Position numbers and translations under genes: made by a program
Notes under the pieces: generated by a model
Databases searched by the model: none
What the model was told of the DNA's origin: nothing
Seen by the model: the letters and a program-made list of their open reading frames with translations, nothing else
Origin: Paramecium pentaurelia
Taxonomy: Eukaryota; Ciliophora; Oligohymenophorea; Peniculida; Parameciidae
Direction of reading: 5' to 3'
DNA: 64,000 nucleotides
NCBI GenBank assembly: GCA_905183005.1
Contig: CAJJDO010000089.1
Coordinates: 204,657-268,656, forward strand
Shown: positions 47,948-58,353 of the stretch, piece by piece
Layout of the letters: each line of letters opens with the position of its first letter
Position numbering within the stretch: position 1 is the first letter of the stretch

Positions 47948-48558
47948 TCACAAATTTTCTAATGCTTTATCAATTAATTTTCTAACTTTTTTCTTATATT
48001 CATCAGGTCTATCTCTAAATTGAATTCCTGCATCAACATTTGCTGGTGAATTAATATTAGGTTCGGATAATATTGAAACTATAGATATTAATACATCTTC
48101 TGGTGTAAGAATGGGTCTCCATCTAAAATTATTGTCTCTAATAATACCTTGTTTCTGGAGGTTCTTAATCATTAAATTCATCTTATGCATGTAAAATTGA
48201 AATGCAAACTCTTCCATCAGTATAAACTATAGTTAATGATATTCAAAATACTATTTGGATGCCACATTTCTGTTTAAAATCTAAATGTTGGAGGTGAATT
48301 GGGATAATCTTCTGGAAATTTCATTAGAGCTTAAAAATACCCTCCTTCATATAAAGTATCTGAAGGACCTGCAAAACTAATATTCCAAGAATATAAACTA
48401 TTTCCTTCTAACCCAACTGAAACTCCTTCTATTGTTTTACTTTCTTCCAATTCTATATTTAAGATCAATTAATTACATTTTAGTTACTTTTTTAAGAGAG
48501 TAACGGTGTAACTAGCAGATTGAATGGGTGCTGTATGACTTTATTATGATTATAACAT
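47948..48558 (-). CDS. Ubiquitin-conjugating enzyme E2, UBC7/UBE2G type
   Basis: A 178-residue E2 with introns 48453-48476, 48227-48251 and 48123-48147 (24-25 nt). The active site reads HPNIYTDGRVCISILH with the catalytic Cys, followed by the acidic insertion AQDEFNDQEPPETRW, which marks the UBC7/UBE2G/CDC34 group acting in K48-linked chain formation and ER-associated degradation. Also seen: GPSDTLYEGGYFQALMKFPE, DYPNSPPTFRF and the C-terminal EPNINSPANVDAGIQF block. The N-terminal helix carries about ten extra residues before SYTVTLLKKQLK. All catalytic features are intact. Confidence 0.95.
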
Positions 48559-48941
48559 AAAATATTTAAATTAAATATTACAAAAACTTTGATTTACTTA
48601 TTCTCATCAAATAAATCAATATAATAGTAATATTTGAACAAATATGATATAACTATATTAAAAATATAAAAGTATGAAGACAATATAATATAGATACAAA
48701 AAATGGTATTAATCATTATTATTAATTATTAATTAATTGAAATAATAATACAATTATATTATTTATTGATTTTATTATCATCTTTTTTCTAGAATTCTTC
48801 TTTTAAAAAAAGTCACTTAGTAATTTATTATATTACTATTTTAAGTTTGTATTTTATTGATAAAAATAAAATGGAATAAGGATATATTTATAATATTTTA
48901 CATCATTTATTTTATAAATATATATATATATATATTTTATT
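48559..48941. promoter_or_regulatory. Divergent intergenic region
   Basis: 383 bp between the starts of the E2 gene (minus) and the EF-hand gene (plus). AT-rich with an alternating AT run just upstream of the EF-hand start (about 48918-48936). No named motif. Confidence 0.4.
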
Positions 48942-50343
48942 ATGATAGGATAAAGCAAAACTGAATTACATAAAGTATTTAAGAGCTTTGATAAAGATGG
49001 AAGTGGATATGTGGATAAGTAAGAACTTCATGCTATAGCTTAATAACTAAATTAAGAACTTAGTTAAGATGAGATTGATAAAGTATGTTTATGTTTAATT
49101 TTATAGTTAATGGCAGTTGTTGACATAAATAAGGATAATTAGATATCATTTGATGAATTTTGGAATTGGTGGCAATTTGGAAAAAATGGACATTTAGAAA
49201 AATTAGTTTTTATGAAACTGAAACTGATGAATTTATTAAAGAAAGTTAATTCAGAATTCACTAGATTTGGAATTTCTTTCTTTGAAAAATAAGATAATAA
49301 TTTTGATAATCATTATTGGGCAATAAATTATGGTGATTAACCTTGTCATTTAAGAATAGATAGCACTATATTATATAATGGTAAAGGTATTGCTGAAGCT
49401 TTAAATAATGAAAATAAATAATTAAAAGGAATCTAATTAACTTAAGGATAATATTTTGATTTAACTTTAATAATTCGTTCTTTGTAACCTGAAATAGCAA
49501 AATAAAAATTTTAATAATTATACAGTGATTTTTTGTAGAAATTATAAAAGGAAGGATCTTCAGATTCAGCTGAAATATTTGAATTTCTTTCAAAGTGTGA
49601 ATTATAAGTTTCTGCAAATACAGATAGTGTAATTTTATTATTTATTATTATAGTTAATTCTCTAATTTACAGTTAAACATCCTTTAGTTTAGGATTTTAT
49701 TGAAACATAATACAATCCTTTTTTAAGTTAATTAGGAGAGGATCTTGATGTTTAATTAGAATTCAATGTAGGTGTAAAAAATGGATTGAAAAAAATGATG
49801 AAAAAGAATTAAATTTTTATTAAATATTTGTTAGAAGGTTTTTTGATTGAATTCAGAGCTAAATTTAATTCATCACTTGCAAAAAAAGTATTCAATTTAG
49901 GACTATTTTTACTATAATAAGCATAATCAAAGAAAATGTCATAAAAAAAGGTTCTATCAAAATTTAAATAAGGATTTACATTCCCTCTTCTTTTTAAACA
50001 TTCAAAATTTCATTTATAATTTAAAAATATGGAAGATGTGGATGCTTTTCTTAAATCTTTAGGTCTAGAAGAGTTAGTTGAAGATTAACCTAATGCAAGA
50101 GATTTATTATAGGAGATTATTTAAGAAGATGAAATGGAAGAATTCAAAAATCCAGAAGAAGATGCTTACATTCTATATTAATTTTATTAATTTGGAAAAC
50201 AATATTTGATTGCTAAAGGATCAGCATTTGCATTATTTCCAAATGCATTTGGAAAATTTGAATTTAATTTTGAAGGATTAGCTGATGTTATGGAATGTAT
50301 ATTTAGAGAAGATGCAGAAAGTTTAAAAAATAAATAGAAATGA
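48942..50343 (+). CDS. EF-hand calcium-binding protein, unknown C-terminal domain
   Basis: A 450-residue protein with introns 49083-49106 (24 nt) and 49629-49653 (25 nt). The N-terminus has two EF-hands with good loops: DKDGSGYVDKQE (about residues 20-31) and DINKDNQISFDEF (about 55-67). The remaining 370 residues are helical and beta-mixed, with Trp-rich WNWWQFG directly after the second hand, and an acidic segment (EEDAYILYQFYQFGKQY) near the end. No kinase domain, signal peptide or membrane anchor was seen. Likely a cytosolic Ca2+ sensor, target unknown. Confidence 0.85.
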
Positions 50344-50485
50344 TTTGAATTAAAATTAATATTTAATAAAATAAAAAAAAAATTATTAGTCTTATTATTC
50401 TAATCCATATGTATTATAATCATTTTCCATAATAAATAATAGGAGTAGTTAAAATTATTAATAATAAATTTTTATTATTATATTC
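50344..50485. other. Short intergenic region
   Basis: 142 bp AT-rich spacer between the EF-hand gene and the next plus-strand gene. Nothing else seen. Confidence 0.4.
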
Positions 50486-51803
50486 ATGAATTTAAGAAAG
50501 TTTTCTTAATAGTCCTATTTCAAATAAAAGACATCTAATACTATTAAAAATGATATTATAAAAGAAGAATCAGAGGAAATAAAATCAAGTCAAAGTAAAT
50601 TCTAATTATTTAATTTAAGACAATAATAAACACAAGAAATGTACAACTTAGACATCTGCTTCACCTTATGCTAAGAATTCTTCATCATCATAATGTAAAT
50701 AAGAAATAATCTATAGTATTTTAGAAATTCAAAAGTTTTACATCAAGTACTTCCCCTATATAGAAATATCAAATTAAGTAAAAGGATTTAATTAGTACTG
50801 TATCTCACTTTACTATAGAACATAAATAACATTAATCATAATCTGAGTAGTAAGAAGTAGTAGAAAGACTTCTTAAATGGGGGAAAAAGAAATAATGTGA
50901 AATTAAAGAGAAACAAGAAAAATACTAAAATGAAGAAGAAAAGAAGCTTTTGGAAAAACCTATATTATCTAAAGAAACTCTTAAAATTTATGAGTCAGGT
51001 TTGAAACATCATTATGAATTGAATAGCTTTATTAAATTCAAACATTAATTTACTTAAAGATCATGTGATTACCCACCTCTTTAAAAATTAGAAAAATTAA
51101 AAAAAGGAACAACAATTATGATTGAATAAGATGAGGAAATAGAAGATAAACCTGATGATATAAATGATAAAACAACTTAATATAAATGCACTAATTAAAT
51201 ACAATCTGATTTAACAGAAAACTTAAATAGAGAATCCAGAAGTAAATCTGATTATACTACAATGCCTATTCATCTAAGATATTAATATGAAATACAATTA
51301 AAAAATGCAAAATTATAATAAATGATTGATTAAAAATAGAAAGCATTTGAATAAGAATTAGAATTAGCAAAAAGTATAATTTTATAAATATCAAAGAATA
51401 CAATAGTACTACTGAATAATTTGAACATTTCTTAAGTGAATAAGAGAACTTTTTGAAAAAGAAATAACAATTTTATGATGCTAATTTAAAAAAAGAATTG
51501 GAAAAAATATAAGAAATTGATTCCCATTTCTCATATAAACCAGAAATTAACTTTCCCCCTTAACCTATAAAAGTATCTAAAAATAAAGAGTAAGATGAAA
51601 AGTTCAATGATAAACTTCATACTCTTAGAGAAAGACAATAAAAATAAAAAAATATTTACTTTTTTAAATCTACTCTACCTGATATGAGAAGAAATATTAA
51701 ATAAAAATATTAAGAAGTAAATATCAATCTTTATATGAAATAGATTCTCCATAAAAGTGAAAACTTTGCAGTTTCTTAAATTTAATTTCAAACAGAAAGT
51801 TGA
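50486..51803 (+). CDS. Gln/Lys-rich coiled-coil protein, unknown
   Basis: A predicted 415-residue protein with introns 50595-50619 (25 nt), 50695-50716 (22 nt) and 51374-51396 (23 nt); the spliced length is a multiple of three. It starts with a Ser-rich basic segment, then has Lys/Glu/Gln coiled-coil stretches and short motifs such as FLSEQENFLKKKQQFYDANL and FSYKPEINFPPQPIKVS, the latter like the repeats of microtubule-associated ciliary proteins. No recognised domain. Its stop lies 16 bp from the stop of the convergent kinase gene. Confidence 0.7.
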
Positions 51804-51819
51804 TAATTGATTACTTATA

Positions 51820-53062
51820 TCAAGATAATGCATATATATTCACAGTTTATTAAAATAAAGGATTGTTTAAAATTTATTCTATCGTTAATCTTTAATTAAT
51901 TGTTTTCTCTAAACATCCATTAATTAAATTAACAATATTTTAATTCATATCATTTGGCAACTTAACTTTATTCTATTATATAGCTCTATACAATTCTTTA
52001 TCATTTTATCCTTTAAAAGGATATTCTCCCAAAATCATTCTATATAATAATATTCCTAATGACCATATATCTGAGCATAATGGATTGTGAGGTACCTAAA
52101 ATTATGAGTATTCTTACTTTTGAAACTAATTCAGGAGACATATAACTTGGAGTTCCACAAAATACATTTACTTTTTAATTATCTTAAATGCATATAGAAA
52201 ATCCAAAATCTATTAATTTTACATAGTTATCTGAAAGAAGAAGTATATTTTCCATTTTAATGTCTCTATGTGCAATATTTTTACTATGTAAATATTTAAT
52301 TGCATTAGCCAATTATTGGAAAATGTATAATGCTTCCTCAATTGGTAGTAGTCTTTTGGATTTAGATTTAACATAAATGGCTAATGATTAATTGGAAATA
52401 TATTCCATCACTAAGTTTATCTATGATATATAAATTCATACTGATTTTCTATCCTCAATAGCATAGATTAATTTAATGATATTATTATGATTAATTCTTT
52501 TTAAAATTGAGATTTCTCTTTTAATATTATTCATTTTTTGATTATCATTTATTTTACTTTTATCATATATTTTTATAGCATATTTAATTTTACTATTTTT
52601 CTCAATACATAATCTTACAGTTGCATAAGAACCTTATCCCAAAATTGATTCTAATTTAAAATTTCCAATCTAAATTTCTTGATTGCATAACTAATTCAAA
52701 TCTAGATTGTTTTTTATAGTTTTTTTAGGTTATTATTATTCTTATTTATCTTCTGTATAATGTGCTAAAATATTAGTAATTTTGCAAAATGGTTATTTTA
52801 ATATTGTTTAAGAATTAAATTATATTTTAGTGTTAATAGAAATCTTATTATTTTCTTTTTCTTGTTTAGTGTCTTAACTCATTTTTTTATAATTATCAAA
52901 TGCATTAGTTTTCAATTTGCTTATTAAAGAAATCTTACTTTCTATATTTGATAATATTTTATTTGCTTATCTATTTTCTTTATTATTTTCAATTGATTAT
53001 AAATCATAATGATTCATAAATGGATTACTCTAATTATTTTCATGCTTTAAAGTGTGTTTCAT
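51820..53062 (-). CDS. Ser/Thr protein kinase, CAMK-like
   Basis: A 399-residue kinase with a Gln/Asn-rich N-terminal extension of about 130 residues and a C-terminal kinase domain: LGQGSYATVRL, AIKIYDKSK, REISILKRINHNNIIKL, catalytic loop HRDIKMENILL, LIDFGFS, FCGTPSYMSPELV, CSDIWSLGILLYRMILGEYP and a final subdomain XI Arg (INQRLTIEQ). All catalytic residues are present. The activation segment with CGTPSYMSPE is typical of CAMKL/AMPK-related kinases. Introns: 52421-52441 (21 nt) and 52096-52117 (22 nt). There is no EF-hand extension, so it is not a CDPK. Confidence 0.92.
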
Positions 53063-53368
53063 ATTTAATTAAATAACGACACTAATTTAATAATGATTAT
53101 TAAAAAGTATAAAAAATAACTCTACTTTTTAAATTGACAATTTAAATATATTGAGTATTCACATATATAGATTTTTAAGGATGATTTACAAGTAATATTG
53201 AATCCTTCCATAAAATCTATATTCTTTATATTTATTTATCTATAATATATATAATTATAAAAAGAAATAAAAGTTTATTTTAATTCTAGAGTGATAGGAA
53301 AAAATGCATATAAAGATTAAAATATACATAAATGAAATTATGATGAATATTGTGTATTTAAATTTCAA
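53063..53368. other. Intergenic region
   Basis: 306 bp upstream of the kinase and downstream of the glutaredoxin stop. AT-rich; nothing recognised. Confidence 0.45.
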
Positions 53369-53677
53369 TCATTATACTTTATTAAGGAGTTCTCCTTTTG
53401 CCTCTAATTCTTTCACATTTGAGCAGCCACCAATAAATTAATTCTTTATAAATACTAAAGGTATAGTATCATATTTTAAAAAGGTCATTAATTTTTATTT
53501 TTCTTCATCATAATTTTTATTCTCATCAACATTCCTATAATCAATCTGAACATTTAATTCTTCAAAAATCTTTTTCACTTTAAAGCAATATGGACAATTA
53601 TCTGAACCATATACAACAACTGTTTTTTCGCTCTTTATTTCTTCTGGTTTCATAATATTAGATGAATTTCCTCCCAT
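53369..53677 (-). CDS. Dithiol glutaredoxin, possibly N-myristoylated
   Basis: A 102-residue intronless glutaredoxin that reduces glutathione mixed disulfides. The redox site is CPYC in YGSDNCPYCFKVKKIFEELN. The cis-Pro motif TIPLVFIKNQFIGGCSNVKE includes the TxP and GG glutathione-binding elements. The N-terminus MGGNSSN fits the N-myristoylation rule (Gly2, Ser6), unusual for glutaredoxins and suggesting membrane attachment; that is inference. Length and fold elements fit class I. The start is fixed by this N-terminus, followed by KPEEIKSEKTVVVYGS. Confidence 0.95.
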
Positions 53678-53761
53678 TGTAAAATTAATAATGAATTAAA
53701 TTAAAGTGAAAATAAGAATTTAAATTATGAGTATTTATTAATAATGCATCATTTTCATAAT

Positions 53762-54407
53762 TCAATTAAAATCCTTCAAAGTTGCTCCTATTTCATCCAT
53801 TTTGGTATCCAACAATTTACTAGAATGAACTGGAGTTATCATTTATCTTTAATCAAGAATCTTTCCAAATTATTATGGTTAAGCTTATGTTCTCAGGTTA
53901 TTCATTTACCATTGATAATAAAACAGTTATTGGTTAGGAATTTATTGAAGACTTTGTTATAAGTATTAGTTTCTAATATAATAGATAAAAAAATTACTAC
54001 TGTAGAAATAAATAAGGGTTCATTGAAAGACTTAATTAAAGTATTTGAAATTATAAGGCTTGTTATTATTGGAAATTCATCTGGGTTATATCGATTGGTT
54101 AAGGTTTTTAGAGAGATTATTAATCATTTGAATTAATTGGTTATTATTTCTCATCTTGTTTTTCTTATTTTGATTCATTTTTTAAAGTGCTTTTTCTAGA
54201 TCGAGTCTTTTTCTTACCAACTCTTCCTTCTCTTTTATAAGTTTACAATATAGCCTTAGATGTACTAAACTTAATTCCAAATTCTTGTGCTGCTTACTTG
54301 ATTGTCGACTGTCTTGATTGAACTCGTTTTATGAATGCCATCCTAACAGCTGGTGTTATTATTGCATATTTTTTTTTGGTTTAACTACCATCAAATTAAG
54401 ACTCCAT
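53762..54407 (-). CDS. Helix-turn-helix DNA-binding protein, ciliate type
   Basis: A 205-residue protein with intron 53973-54000 (28 nt). Residues about 17-75 contain a homeodomain-like or Psq/transposase-type HTH: PAVRMAFIKRVQSRQSTIKQ, AAQEFGIKFSTSKAILQTYK and REGRVGKKKTRSRK, with a basic arm after it. The rest is Gln-rich and ends in a short conserved-looking helix (SSKLLDTKMDEIGATLKDF). Such small HTH proteins are common in ciliates and might derive from Tc1/mariner-like DNA-binding domains, but no transposase catalytic domain is present. Probably a nuclear regulator. Confidence 0.75.
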
Positions 54408-55681
54408 TGATATATATATTTATAATATGATTTCAAAAAGATTACATTTACATAGTGAGTTATTATTACACATTAAATATAGAAAAATCTTATCCTTTTT
54501 TTAAACATAAATTTAATTTATTCAAGAAATATTACAATTCAAATAAAGCAATATTACAATTCTATATGGATCACAATAATTGATTGGAAAATAAATACCT
54601 ACATAGGGATTACCTTCATCTATTGTTTTCAAAAAAGAATTCAAAAATAAAAAAATAAAGTAATATAATTTATTATTATTTTACAAATTATTTCTTATTT
54701 TTTTGTATTAGATCTTATTGATATAATAGATATAAATAATAATAATTAACTTTTACACTTATGATTTTATTGAGTCTTAAATTCAAAAATACCCTTTTAA
54801 TTATATTCCATAAGATCTTATTTTTTAAGCTATAATTGTTCACTGTTTAATTATATTGCCATCTCTATTATCAAAATAGCCAAATTCATAATAATCGTAG
54901 CTATATAACAAAGTAGAAAGAGTAAAGATATTCAACTTATAAAAATATAGATTATGTTCTGACAGTATTTGTTTTAACGAATAACTTTTAAAATTTATTT
55001 AGGAAATGGGATAAGAAAATTTTTATTATTAGGTATAAACAGTATGAATTTATCTATTAAATCTTAACTCAAATATTATTTAAATAGTCATCATCTAAAA
55101 AATTTTATGATATTATAACAGTTTATGTAGATTAGATTTCTTAATTAATTTTTTTTAGAGGAATTAAATTTATACTTTATTATCCTATAAAATTCTTTTA
55201 ATCTATATTAAACTGGAATGGCATCAGAATAATATAAAAAAATTAGAAATTTAGAGATATTTTTATTATAAGAATTATTGACTAAAAAACTGAATTAATT
55301 ATTAAGACAAAACAGTCAAGCGAGTACATATATACAAATTATAAAAAAATACTTTTTGTTTTTTTAATAATATTGATCTGTAAATATAAGAGATTCTATA
55401 ATAAACAATAGTAATAATTTAAAATTAAACTTCTTTGGAAGAGTATAACTAATATTAGTTCAATTTAATAATGGCCTTAGTAAATGGAATATCTGAAATG
55501 ATAATTAGAATTTTATCTAATTGATTGGATAATTTTTACTTAAATTTAAAATAGAATTAAGAGAAATTTAAAGTTAAGAATAAATTCTTTTGTCTTTTTA
55601 AGGAATTGGATATGTATTTTGATATTATTTTATTAACTAATATACAGAAAAACAATTTAAGCTCATGATTACAGTTTCATA
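54408..55681. other. Long AT-rich region, few coding signs
   Basis: 1.27 kb with no confident gene. On the minus strand between about 55480 and 55650 there is a protein-like frame (LIKQYQNTYPIPQKDKRI...) that could be a further exon of the next gene or a remnant. The remainder shows only AT-rich sequence. Confidence 0.4.
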
Positions 55682-56502
55682 TCATCTTGATTTAAAATAA
55701 TAAAACTCTTATGGCTTAGCAATTTTATTAAAAATTTCTCCAATTTAGGATAAACATTTTAATTTATCTGATAGATCACTCCGCAATATTTAAGCATAAG
55801 CATGTTTTGAATAAAATTCTATTGAGAGTTTTTGAAATAACAATTTGAAAATATCTTAACATTGTTATCCTTTTGGATCAAAATGACAAAGAATATACAT
55901 GTCTTAGATAGCTTTGATTTCTAATTATTTTAGCCAAGTTTAAAAATGTGGTTTAAGGTTTAAGTTATCTTAAAAGAAATTATCAACAATTTCCTTTGCT
56001 TAATCATTTTCAAGCATAAAATTCATATGATTTTATAAGAGTGTGTTCTAAACTTTTGTTTCCTCTGTTATAAAATATAATAATATTATAATACCATCAA
56101 TTGGATAAATTCCTTTTTATTAGATTTCTATTTATTTTATTAACTCTTCAACTGCATCATTCCTATTTTCCTCAATTTGAATTGATGGGTTATTAATAGT
56201 TCGTAATTATTTATTTGAATAAGCTTATTGAATTAATTATTATAAAAAACTTAGAGGAATAGTAACAGTTGGATCTTAACGAGTCTACTTTAAAATAATA
56301 ATTTTACTGTAATTTCATCAGCTGGTTAAAATCGCAAATTTAATGGAGGATATTTTCTTTTTTCATCACTATCTCCTACTTTATTATGAATAATTTTTAT
56401 TGGTGCATATTTCAACCGTACATGATTGTTTCCATTATGATAGCAGTAGTTGTTATCAGATTAAAAATTTTACTTTGAAGAATGATAACGTTCAAAGCTC
56501 AT
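55682..56502 (-). CDS. Unknown protein, about 266 residues, 3' end uncertain
   Basis: I do not recognise it. ATG 56500-56502 begins MSFERYHSSKQNF. One 20-nt intron (56288-56307) joins two protein-like frames. The second part is helical (EELIKQIEIQQKGIYPIDG, LQNHMNFMLENDQAKEIVD, DMYILCHFDPKGQQCQDIFK). The model stops at TGA 55682-55684, but more coding-like sequence lies downstream to about 55480, so a missed intron near the stop is possible. No membrane segment or motif known to me. Confidence 0.55.
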
Positions 56503-56617
56503 AAATAAAGACGATAAATTATAAATAAATTATTATATAAAAATCAATATAAATATATGTAATTATTTTATAAAAGAATAAAAATATATAATATAATATT
56601 ATAAAAATTTATAAAAT

Positions 56618-57437
56618 TCATTGAGTTATTCTATTTTTATATTCTTTTTAACTATTAACTCTTTATTAGAATATAGAATGTTATTGAATTAATTACTTTA
56701 AAGTATTATAAATTTTAACTGCTTTCTCTAATTTATTATCATCCTTAATAATACTTTTGATTTCATTATGTATATTATCTAATTTCATTGAAACCTAAAT
56801 TATACAAGTTTTATTACATTTGGAATCATATTGATTTGATTAAAACTAAAATCTTATGTATGATATGAAGTCTACTTTAAAATTGGTTTCATCAAAGATA
56901 CCTTGTTTCTTTCAGAATTTAACTTTTAAGGTAATTTCTTACCTAAAGGATTTATAGTTCTATAAATTAGAAAGAAAAATTTTACTTCTCAATATTCTAT
57001 GAGTTATTCACACTTAATAATTTTTTAGTTTTTAAAATATTATTTTGAGGTATGTCAATAATTTTTACTTCAACCATATTTTTTAAGTTTGAATAGTTTT
57101 TCATAGATTCTGCTAATTTTGAATATGAACTCTCATTAAATTTATTGGAAATTTTGAGTTTTTAATGATTAATATTAGAATTTTTAATTTTATTTATTTA
57201 TGAGATTTTAAAATCTTACTTCGATAAATCTGTCTAATTTTATTGGCAAACAATAACTTTTAAGTTAAATGATCTATTCATAATTTATGTTTAATTGATT
57301 GTAGTATTATATTCTTCAGACATTTTTTAAATTTCTAAATCAATATTTCCAATATCCTAAAGCAAAGAACTATTTATAATATTTCTATTATATTTAGATC
57401 TTCCTTATTAATATTAGAATGAATTCTACTATTACAT
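56618..57437 (-). CDS. Unknown protein, 258 residues
   Basis: Not recognised. It starts at ATG 57435-57437 with a Gln-rich N-terminus, then a Lys/Asn/Ser-rich region with many short helices, ending KEYKNRITQ at TGA 56618-56620. Two introns, 56923-56942 (20 nt, among the shortest here) and 56795-56817 (23 nt), are required, and the spliced length is a multiple of three. No signal, membrane segment or cysteine pattern. It may be a coiled-coil or disordered adaptor. Confidence 0.65.
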
Positions 57438-57643
57438 ATAACCTTATGATTTTGAAGTTTATATGAGAATATGAGATTATAACAATTTTGATTAATTTTA
57501 TTGATTGATCACATTTTTGAAAACCTTTTTCTTTCTTTAGATAGCATTCTTAGTTATACCTGTTCTAAGTTAGAATGGAGCCTTCCTAAATATAGAATTT
57601 ACTCATTCAAGAATTAAGTATTTTATATAATTTATTGAATTAT

Positions 57644-58165
57644 TCATTATGATAAAAACAATTTACTTGCATTGGCTACTTGGAGTTATTGTGTGAAGAA
57701 TGGATTGTTATCTTAAGTAGAACCAAAGAGAGAACGTTCCATTTCTTCTAAGGGAATCTATTTAGGACGTTGAGGTTTCTCTACTTCAAAAATTCTAAAA
57801 ATTACGTCCTTCCTATTTTATCTATTAGCATTGGCAATTTAAGAACTTGTAGTCATTACATCATCATCAACTGATGTTTTATTTAGTTTCTTTTAGAATA
57901 TTGAAGAGATGTTCAGATCAGAATCCTAAAAAACTCTAAATATTGCTTTCTCATTATGAGACTCCAAATATACTTTACCTAGTGTGTATTATTATATTTT
58001 TTTGTTGAGTTGATACTTTTTCTATACTATCAAATTAGAATAATGAATTTTACATAAGCTCTCTAAGAAACTGACTTGAGGTTTGATTTCAGTAAGGTCT
58101 ATCAATGGAAAATGCTTACTACTATTCTATTTTTTGATTTCTGTAAAGCAAACTTCTTCACTCAT
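57644..58165 (-). CDS. Unknown protein, 173 residues, no intron
   Basis: Not recognised. A single open frame from ATG 58163-58165 (MSEEVCFTEIKKQNSSKHFP) to TGA 57644-57646. Beta-like segments (KYQLNKKIQQYTLGKVYLES, KAIFRVFQDSDLNISSIF), a Thr/Ser-rich middle and a basic RKDVIFRIFEVEKPQRPKQ stretch are visible. It could be a small protein-interaction domain. Divergent from CFAP99, with 188 bp between the starts. Confidence 0.65.
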
Positions 58166-58353
58166 TAATTTTAATATTGAAGTGGTGTTTTAGAAATACT
58201 TCAAATTTTATAAATATTCTATGAATAAATAACCTAATATATTAATATCAAATTTATTTCTGATAAAGTCCTTATCAAAGTCTCCATTGATTCTTATGTA
58301 GGTTATTTATGTATGAATTGAATATGAAAATTTTGAAATAATATTAAATATTA

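Noticed and set aside
53744..53962. A plus-strand 72-codon frame
   Set aside because: It is antisense to the HTH protein gene, whose frame, intron and stop are coherent.
53762..54407. Active Tc1/mariner transposon
   Set aside because: Only a DNA-binding HTH is present; there are no terminal inverted repeats and no DDE catalytic domain around it.
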